The translations under genes and the position numbers were made by a program. A stretch of 12,455 bases of DNA from a bacterium. Lineage in GTDB: Bacteria; Hydrothermota; UBA3073; JACQXS01; JAUWAR01. Positions 1 through 7,136 of the stretch are shown here, in pieces (the stretch's first letter is position 1; each line of letters starts with the position of its first letter). Location of the stretch: NCBI GenBank assembly GCA_030601965.1, contig JAUWAR010000029.1, positions 1 through 12,455 of the forward strand, written 5' to 3'. The notes beneath the pieces were generated by a model. The model saw only the letters and a program-made list of their open reading frames with translations, was not told the DNA's origin and did no database searches.

Positions 1-558
1 AAAAAGTTTCGGACCCTGTTTCTTCACAATACTCCTAACAACCTCTGCATCGTGACCGGTAGCATCTACAACAAACTTTGCTCTAATCGTCAAAGGGTCA
101 ACATGTAGGGATGCAGTTTTTATGGGACTTGAATTCAAAACCAATCCCTCTACTTTCTTTTCTCTTATCATACAGTCTTCTATCTCAATAAGATTAAATA
201 TTTTTGCACCACTTTTTATTGTATGCATACCCAAGCAAGAGACCATTTCTATTGCATCTGCTGTCCAATATTCTTCTTTATACTTTTTCACTCTAATCCC
301 AAACTCATCCAATATTTCTTTGCCTGTTTTTTGCACAACGATCTCATTGAATCCCATACCGCCACCCCAAATCCCTCCACCGATAGAGAGTTTACGTTCA
401 AATACAGAAACCCTGATACCCTCTTTACCAAGATAATAAGCACAGACAAGTCCTGAAGGTCCTGCTCCTGCAATTGCCACATCAATCTCAAGTGAATCAA
501 GGAGTTTTGCTGTATATGACTTTATTATCGCAGATGATATTACTATCTCATCAAGCAC
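1..558 (-). CDS. thi4: Thi4-type sulfide-dependent thiazole synthase (partial, 3' end off window)
   Basis: Makes the adenylated thiazole precursor of thiamine from NAD, glycine and a sulfur source in the cytoplasm. The visible 186 residues match the archaeal/anaerobe Thi4 family from near the N-terminus. An ISSAII segment (residues 7-12) leads to the dinucleotide-binding GAGPSG loop (31-36), then the acidic end of the second beta strand (VFERK, 52-56), the glycine-rich GGGIWGGGM (60-68), and VVDATGHDAEVVR (163-175). At the position where yeast Thi4 has its sacrificial cysteine this protein has His152 (in LHVDP), as in methanogen enzymes that use free sulfide catalytically; this fits an anaerobe. 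The start is taken as GTG at 558 because the conserved N-terminus begins just after it, an in-frame stop lies a short way upstream, and a promoter places the transcript start about 2 bases before it. No Shine-Dalgarno is seen. Divergent from obg. Family call is firm; the exact start is less so. Confidence 0.9.
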   Translation of the reverse strand, partial: MLDEIVISSAIIKSYTAKLLDSLEIDVAIAGAGPSGLVCAYYLGKEGIRVSVFERKLSIGGGIWGGGMGFNEIVVQKTGKEILDEFGIRVKKYKEEYWTADAIEMVSCLGMHTIKSGAKIFNLIEIEDCMIREKKVEGLVLNSSPIKTASLHVDPLTIRAKFVVDATGHDAEVVRSIVKKQGPKLF

Positions 559-566
559 AATATGAG

Positions 567-596
567 ATACTAATTTCTTTTCTTAATGCGTGTCAA
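567..596 (-). promoter_or_regulatory. Predicted thi4 promoter, probably leaderless
   Basis: On the minus strand TTGACA (596-591), preceded by a T-rich run, is followed after 18 bases by TAGTAT (572-567). A start 7 bases later would fall at about 560, two bases before the GTG at 558. The -10 matches the consensus at 4 of 6 positions, so this is a prediction. Confidence 0.5.
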
Positions 597-631
597 GAAA
601 AATTTATTTTCTTGCAAAAAGGGGATAAATC

Positions 632-660
632 TTGACAGACTAATTAGTTATTGGTTATTA
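632..660 (+). promoter_or_regulatory. Predicted obg-pflX promoter
   Basis: A perfect TTGACA (632-637) is followed after 17 bases by TTATTA (655-660), a weak -10 that itself lies in the AT-rich repeat. The start codon is more than 50 bases further on. It is divergent from the thi4 promoter, whose TTGACA is about 35 bases away in the opposite orientation. Confidence 0.4.
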
Positions 661-712
661 GTTCATAGTTCATAGATACTAATAACAATAAACCAATAAC
701 CGTGAACCAAGA
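641..712 (+). repeat. AT-rich repeat in the obg 5' leader
   Basis: This segment is made of recurring TTATTGGTTATTAGTT and GTTCATA words and partly folds on itself: TTATTGGT near 649 faces ACCAATAA near 694. TTAGTTATTGGTT (644-656) recurs, inverted, in the leader of the PHP gene near 11212-11228. No SD-like sequence precedes the obg ATG, so the repeat forms the whole leader. Confidence 0.6.
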
Positions 713-1723
713 ATGTTTATTGATAAGGTAAAAATATTCGTAAAAGCAGGTGATGGAGGTGATGGATGCATTAGTTTCAGGCGAGAGAAAAATATTCCAA
801 GGGGTGGTCCTGATGGGGGAGATGGTGGCACAGGTGGTAATGTAATAATCGGTGTTGATAAGAATCTGAACTCCTTAACCCATCTTTTTTATAAACGGCA
901 TCATAAGGCTCAAAGAGGAACCAATGGAAAAGGAAAAAATCAACACGGTAAAAATGGCAAAGATATAGAAATCAAAGTGCCACCGGGGACTGTAGTCAAG
1001 CAGATAAACACTCGTAGGGACAGGTCTTTAGACCTGTCCGAGAATAGAATAGACAGACCTGAAGGTCTGTCCCTACTAAAACCTGAGGATTTTATTTGTA
1101 TAGCAAGGGGTGGAAAAGGGGGTAGAGGAAACGCAAGTTTTGCCACATCTACAAATAGAGCCCCAAGAATAAGTGAAAAAGGCAAACAAGGTCAAGAGAA
1201 ATCCTTAATTATAGAATTAAAACTTATTGCAGATGTGGGATTTGTAGGTTATCCAAATGCAGGTAAATCCACGCTACTCTCAAAAATATCAGATGCAAAA
1301 CCCCGGATTGCCTCTTATCCTTTTACAACTCTTACTCCAAATCTTGGAGTAAGAAATATAGACAACCGAAGATTGACTTTTGCAGATATCCCTGGGATAA
1401 TTGAAGGTGCTCACAAAGGCAAGGGTCTTGGACTTGAGTTCTTAAGACACATTGAAAGAACATCCATACTTCTCTACATTCTGGATATTACTCTCCACCC
1501 CTTAAAAGATTACAACACACTAAAAGAAGAAATCAGGCAATATAACCCTCTTATCTTAAAAAAACCATCCATTATTGTTCTGAACAAGATAGACTTGATT
1601 CAAAATAAATCTCACATCTCACATCTCACATCTCACATCTCACATCCCATTTTCATTTCTGCATTAAGAGGTGACAATATAGAAGAACTCCTTTTAGAGA
1701 TAGGTTTAGAGTTAAGGAGTTAG
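713..1723 (+). CDS. obg: Obg/CgtA family GTPase
   Basis: Ribosome-associated GTPase acting in large-subunit assembly and stress control. The N-terminal glycine-rich Obg fold (residues 1-160, beginning MFIDKVKIFVKAGDGGDG) is followed by a G domain. This has P-loop GYPNAGKST (179-187), a switch I threonine region (FTTLTPN), G3 DIPG (225-228), G4 NKID (291-294) and G5 SAL (316-318). At 336 residues it lacks the optional C-terminal OCT domain, as many family members do. Two oddities: a 63-base palindromic element (1014-1076) is read through as about 21 extra residues in an Obg-fold loop, and five CTCACAT heptamers (1611-1645) encode a Ser/His-rich linker between G4 and G5. Neither touches a GTPase motif. 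The next gene starts 14 bases after the stop, so the two are probably cotranscribed. Confidence 0.95.
   Translation: MFIDKVKIFVKAGDGGDGCISFRREKNIPRGGPDGGDGGTGGNVIIGVDKNLNSLTHLFYKRHHKAQRGTNGKGKNQHGKNGKDIEIKVPPGTVVKQINTRRDRSLDLSENRIDRPEGLSLLKPEDFICIARGGKGGRGNASFATSTNRAPRISEKGKQGQEKSLIIELKLIADVGFVGYPNAGKSTLLSKISDAKPRIASYPFTTLTPNLGVRNIDNRRLTFADIPGIIEGAHKGKGLGLEFLRHIERTSILLYILDITLHPLKDYNTLKEEIRQYNPLILKKPSIIVLNKIDLIQNKSHISHLTSHISHPIFISALRGDNIEELLLEIGLELRS
1014..1076. repeat. GTAG/CTAC double-hairpin element inside obg
   Basis: Outer 10-base arms GTAGGGACAG (1014-1023) and CTGTCCCTAC (1067-1076) are exact reverse complements. Inside are two perfect hairpins at 1018-1039 (GGACAGGTCT/AGACCTGTCC) and 1052-1071 (GACAGACCT/AGGTCTGTC). 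The length of 63 bases is a multiple of three, and no stop arises in the obg frame. It encodes roughly residues 101-121, replacing the usual short loop before the KGGRGN segment of the Obg fold. Confidence 0.9.
1611..1645 (+). repeat. Five tandem CTCACAT heptamers within obg
   Basis: Five exact copies of the 7-base unit CTCACAT run without interruption. They encode the SHISHLTSHISHP stretch between the NKID and SAL motifs. Because 7 is not a multiple of 3, gain or loss of one copy would shift the frame and truncate Obg. Confidence 0.95.
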
Positions 1724-1737
1724 AGAGTTTAAATAGG

Positions 1738-2637
1738 ATGTTTCCCTCTTATCTAAATCTCTCTAATAACGATTGGCAAACGAGGATAGAGGAAGCCTAT
1801 AAAATTCTTGAAAGATGCGAGTTGTGTGCAAGAAAATGTGGTATAAATAGACTTGAGGGAGAAATCGGATTTTGTAAAGGAGGGTTACTACCAAAGGTTT
1901 CAAGTCACAATCTCCATTTTGGAGAGGAGCCTCCTATATCGGGTATCTCTGGTTCAGGAACTATATTTTTCACAGGTTGCACGATGAGATGTTGTTTCTG
2001 CCAGAATTATCCCATATCACAACTTGGAGTTGGGAATGAAGTAAGTATTGAAAAACTTGCAGATATGATGATACAACTTCAAGAAAGAAAGGCACATAAT
2101 ATAAATTTTGTAACACCCACCCATTTTGTCCCACAGATTATTAAAGCCCTATTTATAGCCAAAAACAAAGGTCTCCAAATACCCATAGTCTATAATACAG
2201 GTGGCTACGATGCTTTGAAAACACTAAAACTACTTGATGGAATAATAGACATCTATATGCCAGATGCAAAATATGGAGACGATAAAATGGCAGAAAAATA
2301 CTCAGAGGCACCGGGATATGTAGAAACAAATCAAGAGGCTCTTAAAGAGATGCACTCACAGGTATGGGACTTAAAACTAAAAAATAATATAGCAGAGAGA
2401 GGGCTTTTGGTAAGGGTGCTTCTTCTTCCAAATGATTCAAATAGTTCAGAAAAGGTATTAAAGTTTCTTTATTCTATTTCAGAAAATGTCTATATTAGTC
2501 TTATGACTCAATATTTTCCTGCAAATAGAGCACAAGACTTTTCTGAACTCTCAAGAGGTATTACGATACAGGAATATGAAAGAGCCTATGCTACATTAAA
2601 ATCACTCAATCTCAGGGGTTATATACAAAAAATATAA
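1738..2637 (+). CDS. PflX-type radical SAM protein (COG1313-like)
   Basis: A 299-residue radical SAM enzyme. The canonical CxxxCxxC motif for the SAM-binding 4Fe-4S cluster is C81, C85, C88 (in FTGCTMRCCFCQN). An N-terminal cysteine set, C27, C30, C34 and C46, with CGINRLEGEIGFC between, could bind a second iron-sulfur site. This N-terminal layout plus the FGEEPPISG segment is characteristic of the PflX family, relatives of pyruvate formate-lyase activating enzyme whose substrate is not established. The FTGC strand, the GGYD segment (about 160) and the DAKYGDD segment fit a TIM-barrel core. The ATG at 1738 lies 14 bases after the obg stop, with only weak SD-like sequence (AGGAG about 20 bases upstream, at the end of obg). 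No activated partner enzyme is encoded in this window, so the target is unknown. Confidence 0.85.
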   Translation: MFPSYLNLSNNDWQTRIEEAYKILERCELCARKCGINRLEGEIGFCKGGLLPKVSSHNLHFGEEPPISGISGSGTIFFTGCTMRCCFCQNYPISQLGVGNEVSIEKLADMMIQLQERKAHNINFVTPTHFVPQIIKALFIAKNKGLQIPIVYNTGGYDALKTLKLLDGIIDIYMPDAKYGDDKMAEKYSEAPGYVETNQEALKEMHSQVWDLKLKNNIAERGLLVRVLLLPNDSNSSEKVLKFLYSISENVYISLMTQYFPANRAQDFSELSRGITIQEYERAYATLKSLNLRGYIQKI

Positions 2638-2741
2638 TAATTCTATTCTACCCTATAAGGCAATCCCCATGCTCTGGTGCTAACCGCCATATGGTTCTTC
2701 TTTGATGCAGTTAAATTAAACATATATTATTTAACAAAGCA

Positions 2742-3173
2742 TTAATGCTTCAGTATATAGAGAGTATCTATATCAATTCCTGTTTTATTCTCACCCTCAT
2801 CAATGATTATTTTTTCAGGTTTTACTACAATAGTAGAACCAGGCAAAGTATCCCTTATTCCGTAGTAGCCAAATTCATCCACTGAGTCCTCGAAGGTAAA
2901 GTTATTGTTCTTATCGTTAATAGCTGCTACAACATAGGTTCCTTTATCCACGAGCAGGATTTTGTAACTCCCATCAGTGTTTGTGACCAGGGTTCCCTTG
3001 AGATTATTGTAGTTTATATCCTGACCATTTACAAGAGAATCCGCCTTGATGGCAAGCACGATTGCACTCTTCTGACCTTTTCCGCCACTTGTCACTGTTC
3101 CTGAGATTGAGCCCTTCTTTGCAGAACACCCAAGGAAAGCAAGACAAGGTATGAGTATAAATAATCTCTTCAT
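2742..3173 (-). CDS. Small predicted lipoprotein with carboxypeptidase-regulatory-like fold
   Basis: A 143-residue secreted protein. MKRLFILIPCLAFLGC gives a basic start, a hydrophobic core and a lipobox-like FLGC with Cys16 as likely lipidation site (Phe at -3 is not ideal). The mature part starts GSISGTVTSGG and has DGSYKI and KGTYVVAAINDKNNN, the beta-sandwich pattern seen in carboxypeptidase-regulatory/prealbumin-like domains. Acidic Asn/Asp-rich turns could bind calcium. The start at 3173 is chosen because it gives a clean signal peptide and follows a GGGGGTGGTG Shine-Dalgarno-like tract. An in-frame GTG at 3239 would add 22 residues and hide the signal peptide; it lies close to the predicted transcript start, so it cannot be excluded. 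Convergent with the radical SAM gene and divergent from the 3328 gene. Function unknown; probably envelope-anchored. Confidence 0.75.
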   Translation of the reverse strand: MKRLFILIPCLAFLGCSAKKGSISGTVTSGGKGQKSAIVLAIKADSLVNGQDINYNNLKGTLVTNTDGSYKILLVDKGTYVVAAINDKNNNFTFEDSVDEFGYYGIRDTLPGSTIVVKPEKIIIDEGENKTGIDIDTLYILKH

Positions 3174-3250
3174 ATTCACCACCCCCTTTCTTACCTTATT
3201 AGATACAAAGTTCTCAAAAAAAGTTCCACAAAACTTCACTTTCTCATAAA

Positions 3251-3280
3251 ATCAGACACCAATATCCTCTACTTTGTCAA
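3251..3280 (-). promoter_or_regulatory. Predicted promoter of the lipoprotein gene
   Basis: Minus-strand TTGACA (3280-3275), preceded by a T-run, is followed after 18 bases by TCTGAT (3256-3251), 4 of 6 to consensus. A start near 3244 would give a leader of about 70 bases with an SD. It abuts the divergent promoter of the 3328 gene. Confidence 0.35.
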
Positions 3281-3290
3281 GAAAAAAAAC

Positions 3291-3319
3291 TTGCAATATA
3301 CAGATATGTATTACATAAT
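3291..3319 (+). promoter_or_regulatory. Predicted promoter of the DUF4175-like gene, leaderless
   Basis: TTGCAA (3291-3296), a 17-base spacer and CATAAT (3314-3319). Eight bases separate the -10 from the ATG at 3328, so transcription would start at or up to two bases before it. No Shine-Dalgarno is present. Confidence 0.6.
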
Positions 3320-3327
3320 ATTATTTA

Positions 3328-6300
3328 ATGGACAATCTTTCTTATATTAAAAATAGAGTAAGAATTTTCTCCCTGTTCTGCAAATCTATAAAAATCACTA
3401 TTACTATCTTTTTATCTCTTTCTCTATCTCTCTTTCTATATCTCGTTTTTGACTACATTTTCCTCCTGACATCACCCATTAGAATGATATCTCTTATTAT
3501 AATAATATCTATACCACTTATCCTGTGTCTGAAAATAGCAATTGCACCCTCTAATGCTGTCTCTCAAATAGAAAAAGAGTATCCAGAGTTTAAAGGAAGA
3601 CTCCTCGCCTCAATTAGTAAATACCCCAACCAACTTGGTTATTCCCGGAACCTTATAAACTCTATAACAAAACAAAGTGCAAATATTATTAAAAGCACAG
3701 ATTTCAGGCCAGCAGTAAAAAAGAATGTTCACCCATTTCTAAAATTTCTTCCTGTAGTATTAGCATTTCCCCTTTTATTTTTTATCATAAGCCCAGAAAG
3801 GTCATATATTTCTATGAAACGATTGTTTTTGCCCAAAATTCCTTTTTTCTCGCTTGAGATTTCACCAAAAGAAGAGAATGTTGTATATGGCGATAAAGTG
3901 CAAATAAAAATAATCCCAAAAGGTATAATGCCAAGAAAAATATATTTCTTCAAAAATGATGTAGCGGAGGTCTTAAGACCTCCATTTATATGGAAACCTA
4001 AAGGTTTCCGCTACATTCATACAGTCACGCTTTCTGATTTGAAAGAGGATATTACCTGTTATGCAAAGGTAGGTGATGTCCGAACAGAAGATTGTAAAAT
4101 CAGAATCTTGATAAAACCATATATTGAATCTTTATCTCTCACTTACAATTATCCAGCCTATACTCGTTTTCCATCTCTTACAACAAGTGTAAGGACAATA
4201 AATGCACTTTACGGCACAAGAATAAAAATAAAAGGGAAGGCAAATATAGAATTACAGGAAGTCAAGTGTGAACTTAAAGACCACCCAGTTCTTGCAAGTG
4301 TAAAGGATAACGAATTTGAGTTGGCATTCAGAGTAGCAAAAGAAGATAGTTATAGGTTTACTCTTCTTGGAGAAAATGGACTTTCTTCCATAAGCCAGTT
4401 TTATCCCATAAAAGTATTTGAGGATGATACCTCAAGAGTTGAAATCATTGCACCGGCAATGGATATGCCTATCCCTGATAATATGTACCTCCCTATTCTC
4501 TTTCATTGCTTTGACGATTATGGGATAACAAAAGGCTTTCTTGTGATAAAGGATAGACAAATTCCCGTTTTTGTAAGGGCAATTCATGAATTGCCCCTAC
4601 ACGACACAATTCTTTTATATAATTGGGACCTCACATCTCTTGGGCTTTTGCCCGGTGATGTGTGTGAATATCATATTGAGGTATTAGATAATGACATTTA
4701 TAAAGGTCCCAAGATTGGAAAATCCAGAACCTATAAGGTGTTCTTTCCAACAATGGAGCAGATATATGAAGAGGTAAAAACTCAGGAACAGGTAATGGAA
4801 AAAGGACTTGAAGATGTTGTAGAAAGGCTGAAAAAAGCAGGTGAAAGACTTGAGAATATAATGAAAAACATGGAAACAGGTAAAGAGACAGTCGCTTCTT
4901 TTGAACAGATCAAAGGGATACAGGAGGAGATGGAATCTTACAAAGACATAAAAAAAGAACTTCAAGAACTTGCAAGACAACTTGATAATACTATTGCAAA
5001 GATGGAGAATACACTCTTTATAGATAGAGAACTTATGGAAAAGATAGAACAGGTCAGGAGACTCTTTTCAGAGATTGAGACAGAAGAGATGAGAGAGGCT
5101 CTTAAAAAACTGGAAGATGCAATAGACAAGCATCCAGAGAAACTTGCCTCTGCACTCAAAAATTTCAAATTATCGGAAGAAGAACTCAGAAAAAGAATAG
5201 AAAGAACTCTGGCTCTTTTAGAGAGATTCAAAAAAGAAGAAGATTTAAGAAAACTTGTAGATAAAGCACTGGAGATTAAAGAAAAACAAGCGGAGATAAA
5301 TAAAGGAGAACCTACTACAGAACAATTAGCAAAACAACAGGAATCTCTTGAAAAAGAACTGCAACAGCTAAAAACAGGAATGGAGGAATTGGGGAAACAG
5401 GTCCACCTGGCAGAGGAGGAGTCTTTAAAACAGGGACTTAAAGAGGAGACTGAAAGGGCTGAAGGAATTATGGAGAAAATGGGGAAACTCCAATCCCGAT
5501 ATAATCGGGACAAAAAGGCATCTTCGCTACAAAAGCAGACTTTGTCTGAACTTAGCCAATTACATTCCAATTTAAGCAGTATGTATGAAGATTTTGTAAA
5601 ACAGGGAAAGATGAGTATTATTTCTGATATTCGTAAAGTAGAGACTGAACTCAATCTACTCTCCTTTGAACAGGAAGGCATTGATGTAGCGTCCGATCTC
5701 CGTATCGGACGGGAAGTAGAAAGTGCATATATGCAGGAGAATATTAGAGAAGGGGCAAAAAATGTAAAGGACAAAGTTTCTTCTCTTATGAAGTTATCCC
5801 CTTTTATTTCTGGACGTGCTCTTGCATATATAGATGGTGCACTTAAAGAGATGGAGAATACAAAGGAGAATCTTCTAAGTGGTAGCCGCCCCGATAAATC
5901 GAGGGCGATTAAAACAAGAGACAAGGCAATGGAATTTCTCAACCTTGCAACTCTGGAGCTTATGAAGTCAGAGAATGCAATTATGCAGGCTTCATCCTGC
6001 ACTGGTATGGGTGAAATGATGCAGCAACTTCAGTCTATTACAAAGGAGCAGATGAGCATCAACCAGTTTGCCATGAGTCTTTTGCCTATGAATTTGGGTC
6101 AAGGTGATTTAGGAAAACAACTTGCGGAGATTGCTGCAAGACAGGAGGCTCTTGCCCAAAAACTCGGTCAATTGGCAGAAGGGCTTAAAGGTAAAACTCT
6201 TGGTGATATGGGTAGAGTTAGTGAAGAGATGAAGAACCTCTCAGAAGAGATGAGAAAAAGAATTAATGAGGATATCATAAAGAGACAGAATGAGATATTA

Positions 6301-6525
6301 AGGCATCTTTTAGATGCACAGAAGTCAATTCATACCAAGAAATTTTCAAAGAAGAGGATTTCAGAGCCTGGCGAGAATGTATATCAGAGAAGCCCCGAAC
6401 AACTAAAACTACGAACAAGGAGAGGCATATCTCAAAGAGACATATTAAATGCTCTTAAAAAGGATTATCCACAGGAGTATGAGCAAATCATAAGGGCATA
6501 TTTCCGGGCACTTGCGACGGAATAA
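3328..6525 (+). CDS. Large DUF4175-like membrane-anchored coiled-coil protein
   Basis: A 1065-residue protein. Two membrane helices lie near the N-terminus (about 23-47 and 51-72) and a third at about 137-153. A beta-rich region with Ig-like character follows (about 165-470, opening FFSLEISPKEENVVYGDKV). Next comes a very long, charged Glu/Lys/Gln-rich coiled coil (about 475-1000), and the C-terminus ends in a YPQEYEQIIRAYFRALATE segment. This plan matches the DUF4175 family, often found near MoxR/VWA/DUF58 genes in FCB and planctomycete-like genomes; no such neighbours are visible here. Function is not established; an envelope scaffold is a guess. No Shine-Dalgarno precedes the ATG, and a promoter ends 8 bases upstream. 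Five palindromic elements or cores lie inside the gene (near 3961, 4573, 5494, 5686, 5882), all read without stops. Confidence 0.75.
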   Translation: MDNLSYIKNRVRIFSLFCKSIKITITIFLSLSLSLFLYLVFDYIFLLTSPIRMISLIIIISIPLILCLKIAIAPSNAVSQIEKEYPEFKGRLLASISKYPNQLGYSRNLINSITKQSANIIKSTDFRPAVKKNVHPFLKFLPVVLAFPLLFFIISPERSYISMKRLFLPKIPFFSLEISPKEENVVYGDKVQIKIIPKGIMPRKIYFFKNDVAEVLRPPFIWKPKGFRYIHTVTLSDLKEDITCYAKVGDVRTEDCKIRILIKPYIESLSLTYNYPAYTRFPSLTTSVRTINALYGTRIKIKGKANIELQEVKCELKDHPVLASVKDNEFELAFRVAKEDSYRFTLLGENGLSSISQFYPIKVFEDDTSRVEIIAPAMDMPIPDNMYLPILFHCFDDYGITKGFLVIKDRQIPVFVRAIHELPLHDTILLYNWDLTSLGLLPGDVCEYHIEVLDNDIYKGPKIGKSRTYKVFFPTMEQIYEEVKTQEQVMEKGLEDVVERLKKAGERLENIMKNMETGKETVASFEQIKGIQEEMESYKDIKKELQELARQLDNTIAKMENTLFIDRELMEKIEQVRRLFSEIETEEMREALKKLEDAIDKHPEKLASALKNFKLSEEELRKRIERTLALLERFKKEEDLRKLVDKALEIKEKQAEINKGEPTTEQLAKQQESLEKELQQLKTGMEELGKQVHLAEEESLKQGLKEETERAEGIMEKMGKLQSRYNRDKKASSLQKQTLSELSQLHSNLSSMYEDFVKQGKMSIISDIRKVETELNLLSFEQEGIDVASDLRIGREVESAYMQENIREGAKNVKDKVSSLMKLSPFISGRALAYIDGALKEMENTKENLLSGSRPDKSRAIKTRDKAMEFLNLATLELMKSENAIMQASSCTGMGEMMQQLQSITKEQMSINQFAMSLLPMNLGQGDLGKQLAEIAARQEALAQKLGQLAEGLKGKTLGDMGRVSEEMKNLSEEMRKRINEDIIKRQNEILRHLLDAQKSIHTKKFSKKRISEPGENVYQRSPEQLKLRTRRGISQRDILNALKKDYPQEYEQIIRAYFRALATE
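3961..4014. repeat. GTAG/CTAC double-hairpin element in the DUF4175-like gene
   Basis: Same architecture as the obg element. Outer arms GTAGCGGA (3961-3968) and TCCGCTAC (4007-4014) enclose a perfect hairpin GGAGGTCTT/AAGACCTCC (3966-3983) and a second, GGAAACCT/AGGTTTCC (3992-4009). The length of 54 bases is exactly 18 codons, encoding residues 212-229. Confidence 0.9.
4573..4600. repeat. Single-hairpin GTA..TAC element in the DUF4175-like gene
   Basis: A 28-base palindrome with one mismatched pair: GTA then GGGCAATTC (4577-4585) facing GAATTGCCC (4588-4596), ending CTAC. It encodes VRAIHELPL, about residues 416-424. Confidence 0.85.
5494..5510. repeat. TCCCGAT/ATCGGGA hairpin core in the DUF4175-like gene
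   Basis: Seven-base stem TCCCGAT (5494-5500) and ATCGGGA (5504-5510) with a 3-base loop. The stem word matches the CCCGAT/ATCGGG hairpin at 10421-10438. No GTAG ends remain, so it may be a decayed or partial copy or chance. Confidence 0.45.
5686..5718. repeat. GTAG-type element in the DUF4175-like gene, right end decayed
   Basis: GTAG followed by CGTCCGAT (5690-5697) pairs with ATCGGACG (5704-5711) across a 6-base loop. The expected CTAC end is replaced by GGGAAGTAG. It is read as VASDLRIGREV starting at residue 787. Confidence 0.75.
5882..5907. repeat. GTAG-type GATAAATC element in the DUF4175-like gene
   Basis: GTAG (5882-5885), then CGCCCCGAT pairing with ATCGAGGGCG (one extra base) around AA, 5887-5907. 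It is read as SRPDKSRA, residues 853-860, placing the GATAAATC core in the same frame as in two other genes. Confidence 0.6.
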
Positions 6526-6551
6526 TATTTTTCGGTTTTTTAAATTTTTTC

Positions 6552-6580
6552 TTGACAAGTTTTAATTTGTATATCATAGT
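6552..6580 (+). promoter_or_regulatory. Predicted brnTA promoter
   Basis: TTTTTTC runs into TTGACA (6552-6557), then 17 bases and CATAGT (6575-6580). The transcript would start near 6587, only about 6 bases before the brnT ATG at 6593, leaving no room for a normal Shine-Dalgarno. Autorepression by BrnTA would be expected here from the family; no operator was identified. Confidence 0.5.
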
Positions 6581-6592
6581 TCTATACATATT

Positions 6593-6895
6593 ATGAGGAT
6601 ATTCCCAAAACCCGAAGGATTTGACTGGGACGAGGGAAACAGAGGTAAAAACTGGACAAAGCATAGGGTTACGGACCTTGAATGTGAAGAAATTTTCTTT
6701 AATGAACCGGTTGCGGTTGGAGAGGATAGGTCTCATTCTACAGTTGAGAAACGATGTTCTGCTTTAGGGAGAACAGATACAGGACGATTACTTTGTGTAA
6801 TATTCACGATAAGAAATGATAAAATAAGGGTCATATCAGCAAGGCCCATGAGTAAAAAAGAAAGGAGGCAAGATGAAAAAAATTCCGAAATTTAA
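6593..6895 (+). CDS. brnT: BrnT-family type II toxin (ribonuclease)
   Basis: A 100-residue protein with the BrnT family signature throughout. It has GFDWDEGNRGKNWTKHRV near the N-terminus (residues about 9-26), the acidic ECEEIFFNEP segment, EKRCSALGRTDTGRLLCVIFTIR in the middle, and the C-terminal ISARPMSKKERR. BrnT toxins adopt a RelE-like fold, cleave RNA and are neutralised by BrnA. A leaderless or near-leaderless start at 6593 is inferred from the promoter and absence of SD. Its last 23 bases overlap brnA, the normal toxin-first order of this system. No truncation is evident. Confidence 0.9.
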   Translation: MRIFPKPEGFDWDEGNRGKNWTKHRVTDLECEEIFFNEPVAVGEDRSHSTVEKRCSALGRTDTGRLLCVIFTIRNDKIRVISARPMSKKERRQDEKNSEI

Positions 6896-7136
6896 AGATG
6901 AGGATGCAGAGCGTGAGTTCTGGGCAACTCATGACTCTACTGAATACTTTGACTATTCAAAAGGAAAAGGAGCAATATTTCCAAATTTAAAGCCCTCTTT
7001 GAAGCCTATCTCTCTGAGGATGCCAGAGTCTCTCATAGTACATTTGAAGCTCCTGGCAAAAAAGAGAGATGTGCCTTATCAGTCCTTAATGAAAATGTTT
7101 TTGGCAGAGAAAATAAAGGAAGAATTTTCATCTTAG
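6873..7136 (+). CDS. brnA: BrnA-family antitoxin (CopG/RHH type)
   Basis: An 87-residue antitoxin partner of BrnT. The N-terminal part REFWATHDSTEYFDYSKGKG (about residues 14-33) is typical of BrnA/CopG-like antitoxins. The C-terminal PISLRMPESLIVHLKLLAKKRDVPYQSLMKMFLAEKI segment is a ribbon-helix-helix DNA-binding domain, so it should bind toxin and repress the shared promoter. A clear AGGAGG (6863-6868) inside brnT lies 4 bases before the ATG. The 23-base overlap with brnT suggests coupled translation. Confidence 0.88.
   Translation: MKKIPKFKDEDAEREFWATHDSTEYFDYSKGKGAIFPNLKPSLKPISLRMPESLIVHLKLLAKKRDVPYQSLMKMFLAEKIKEEFSS

Noticed and set aside
288..500. Minus-strand open frame within the thi4 region
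   Set aside because: It is an out-of-frame shadow; the adjacent minus frame gives the full Thi4 homology including GAGPSG and the VVDATGHD segment.
2737..2750. Perfect 14-base palindrome AAGCATTAATGCTT at the convergent gene ends
   Set aside because: AT-rich and short with no following T-run on either strand; not enough to call a terminator or operator, and it overlaps the lipoprotein stop codon.
4962..6002. Long minus-strand open frame (346 codons) opposite the 3328 gene
   Set aside because: Its Ser/Phe/Leu-rich translation is what the antisense of a Lys/Glu-rich coiled coil gives; no domain or start signal supports it.
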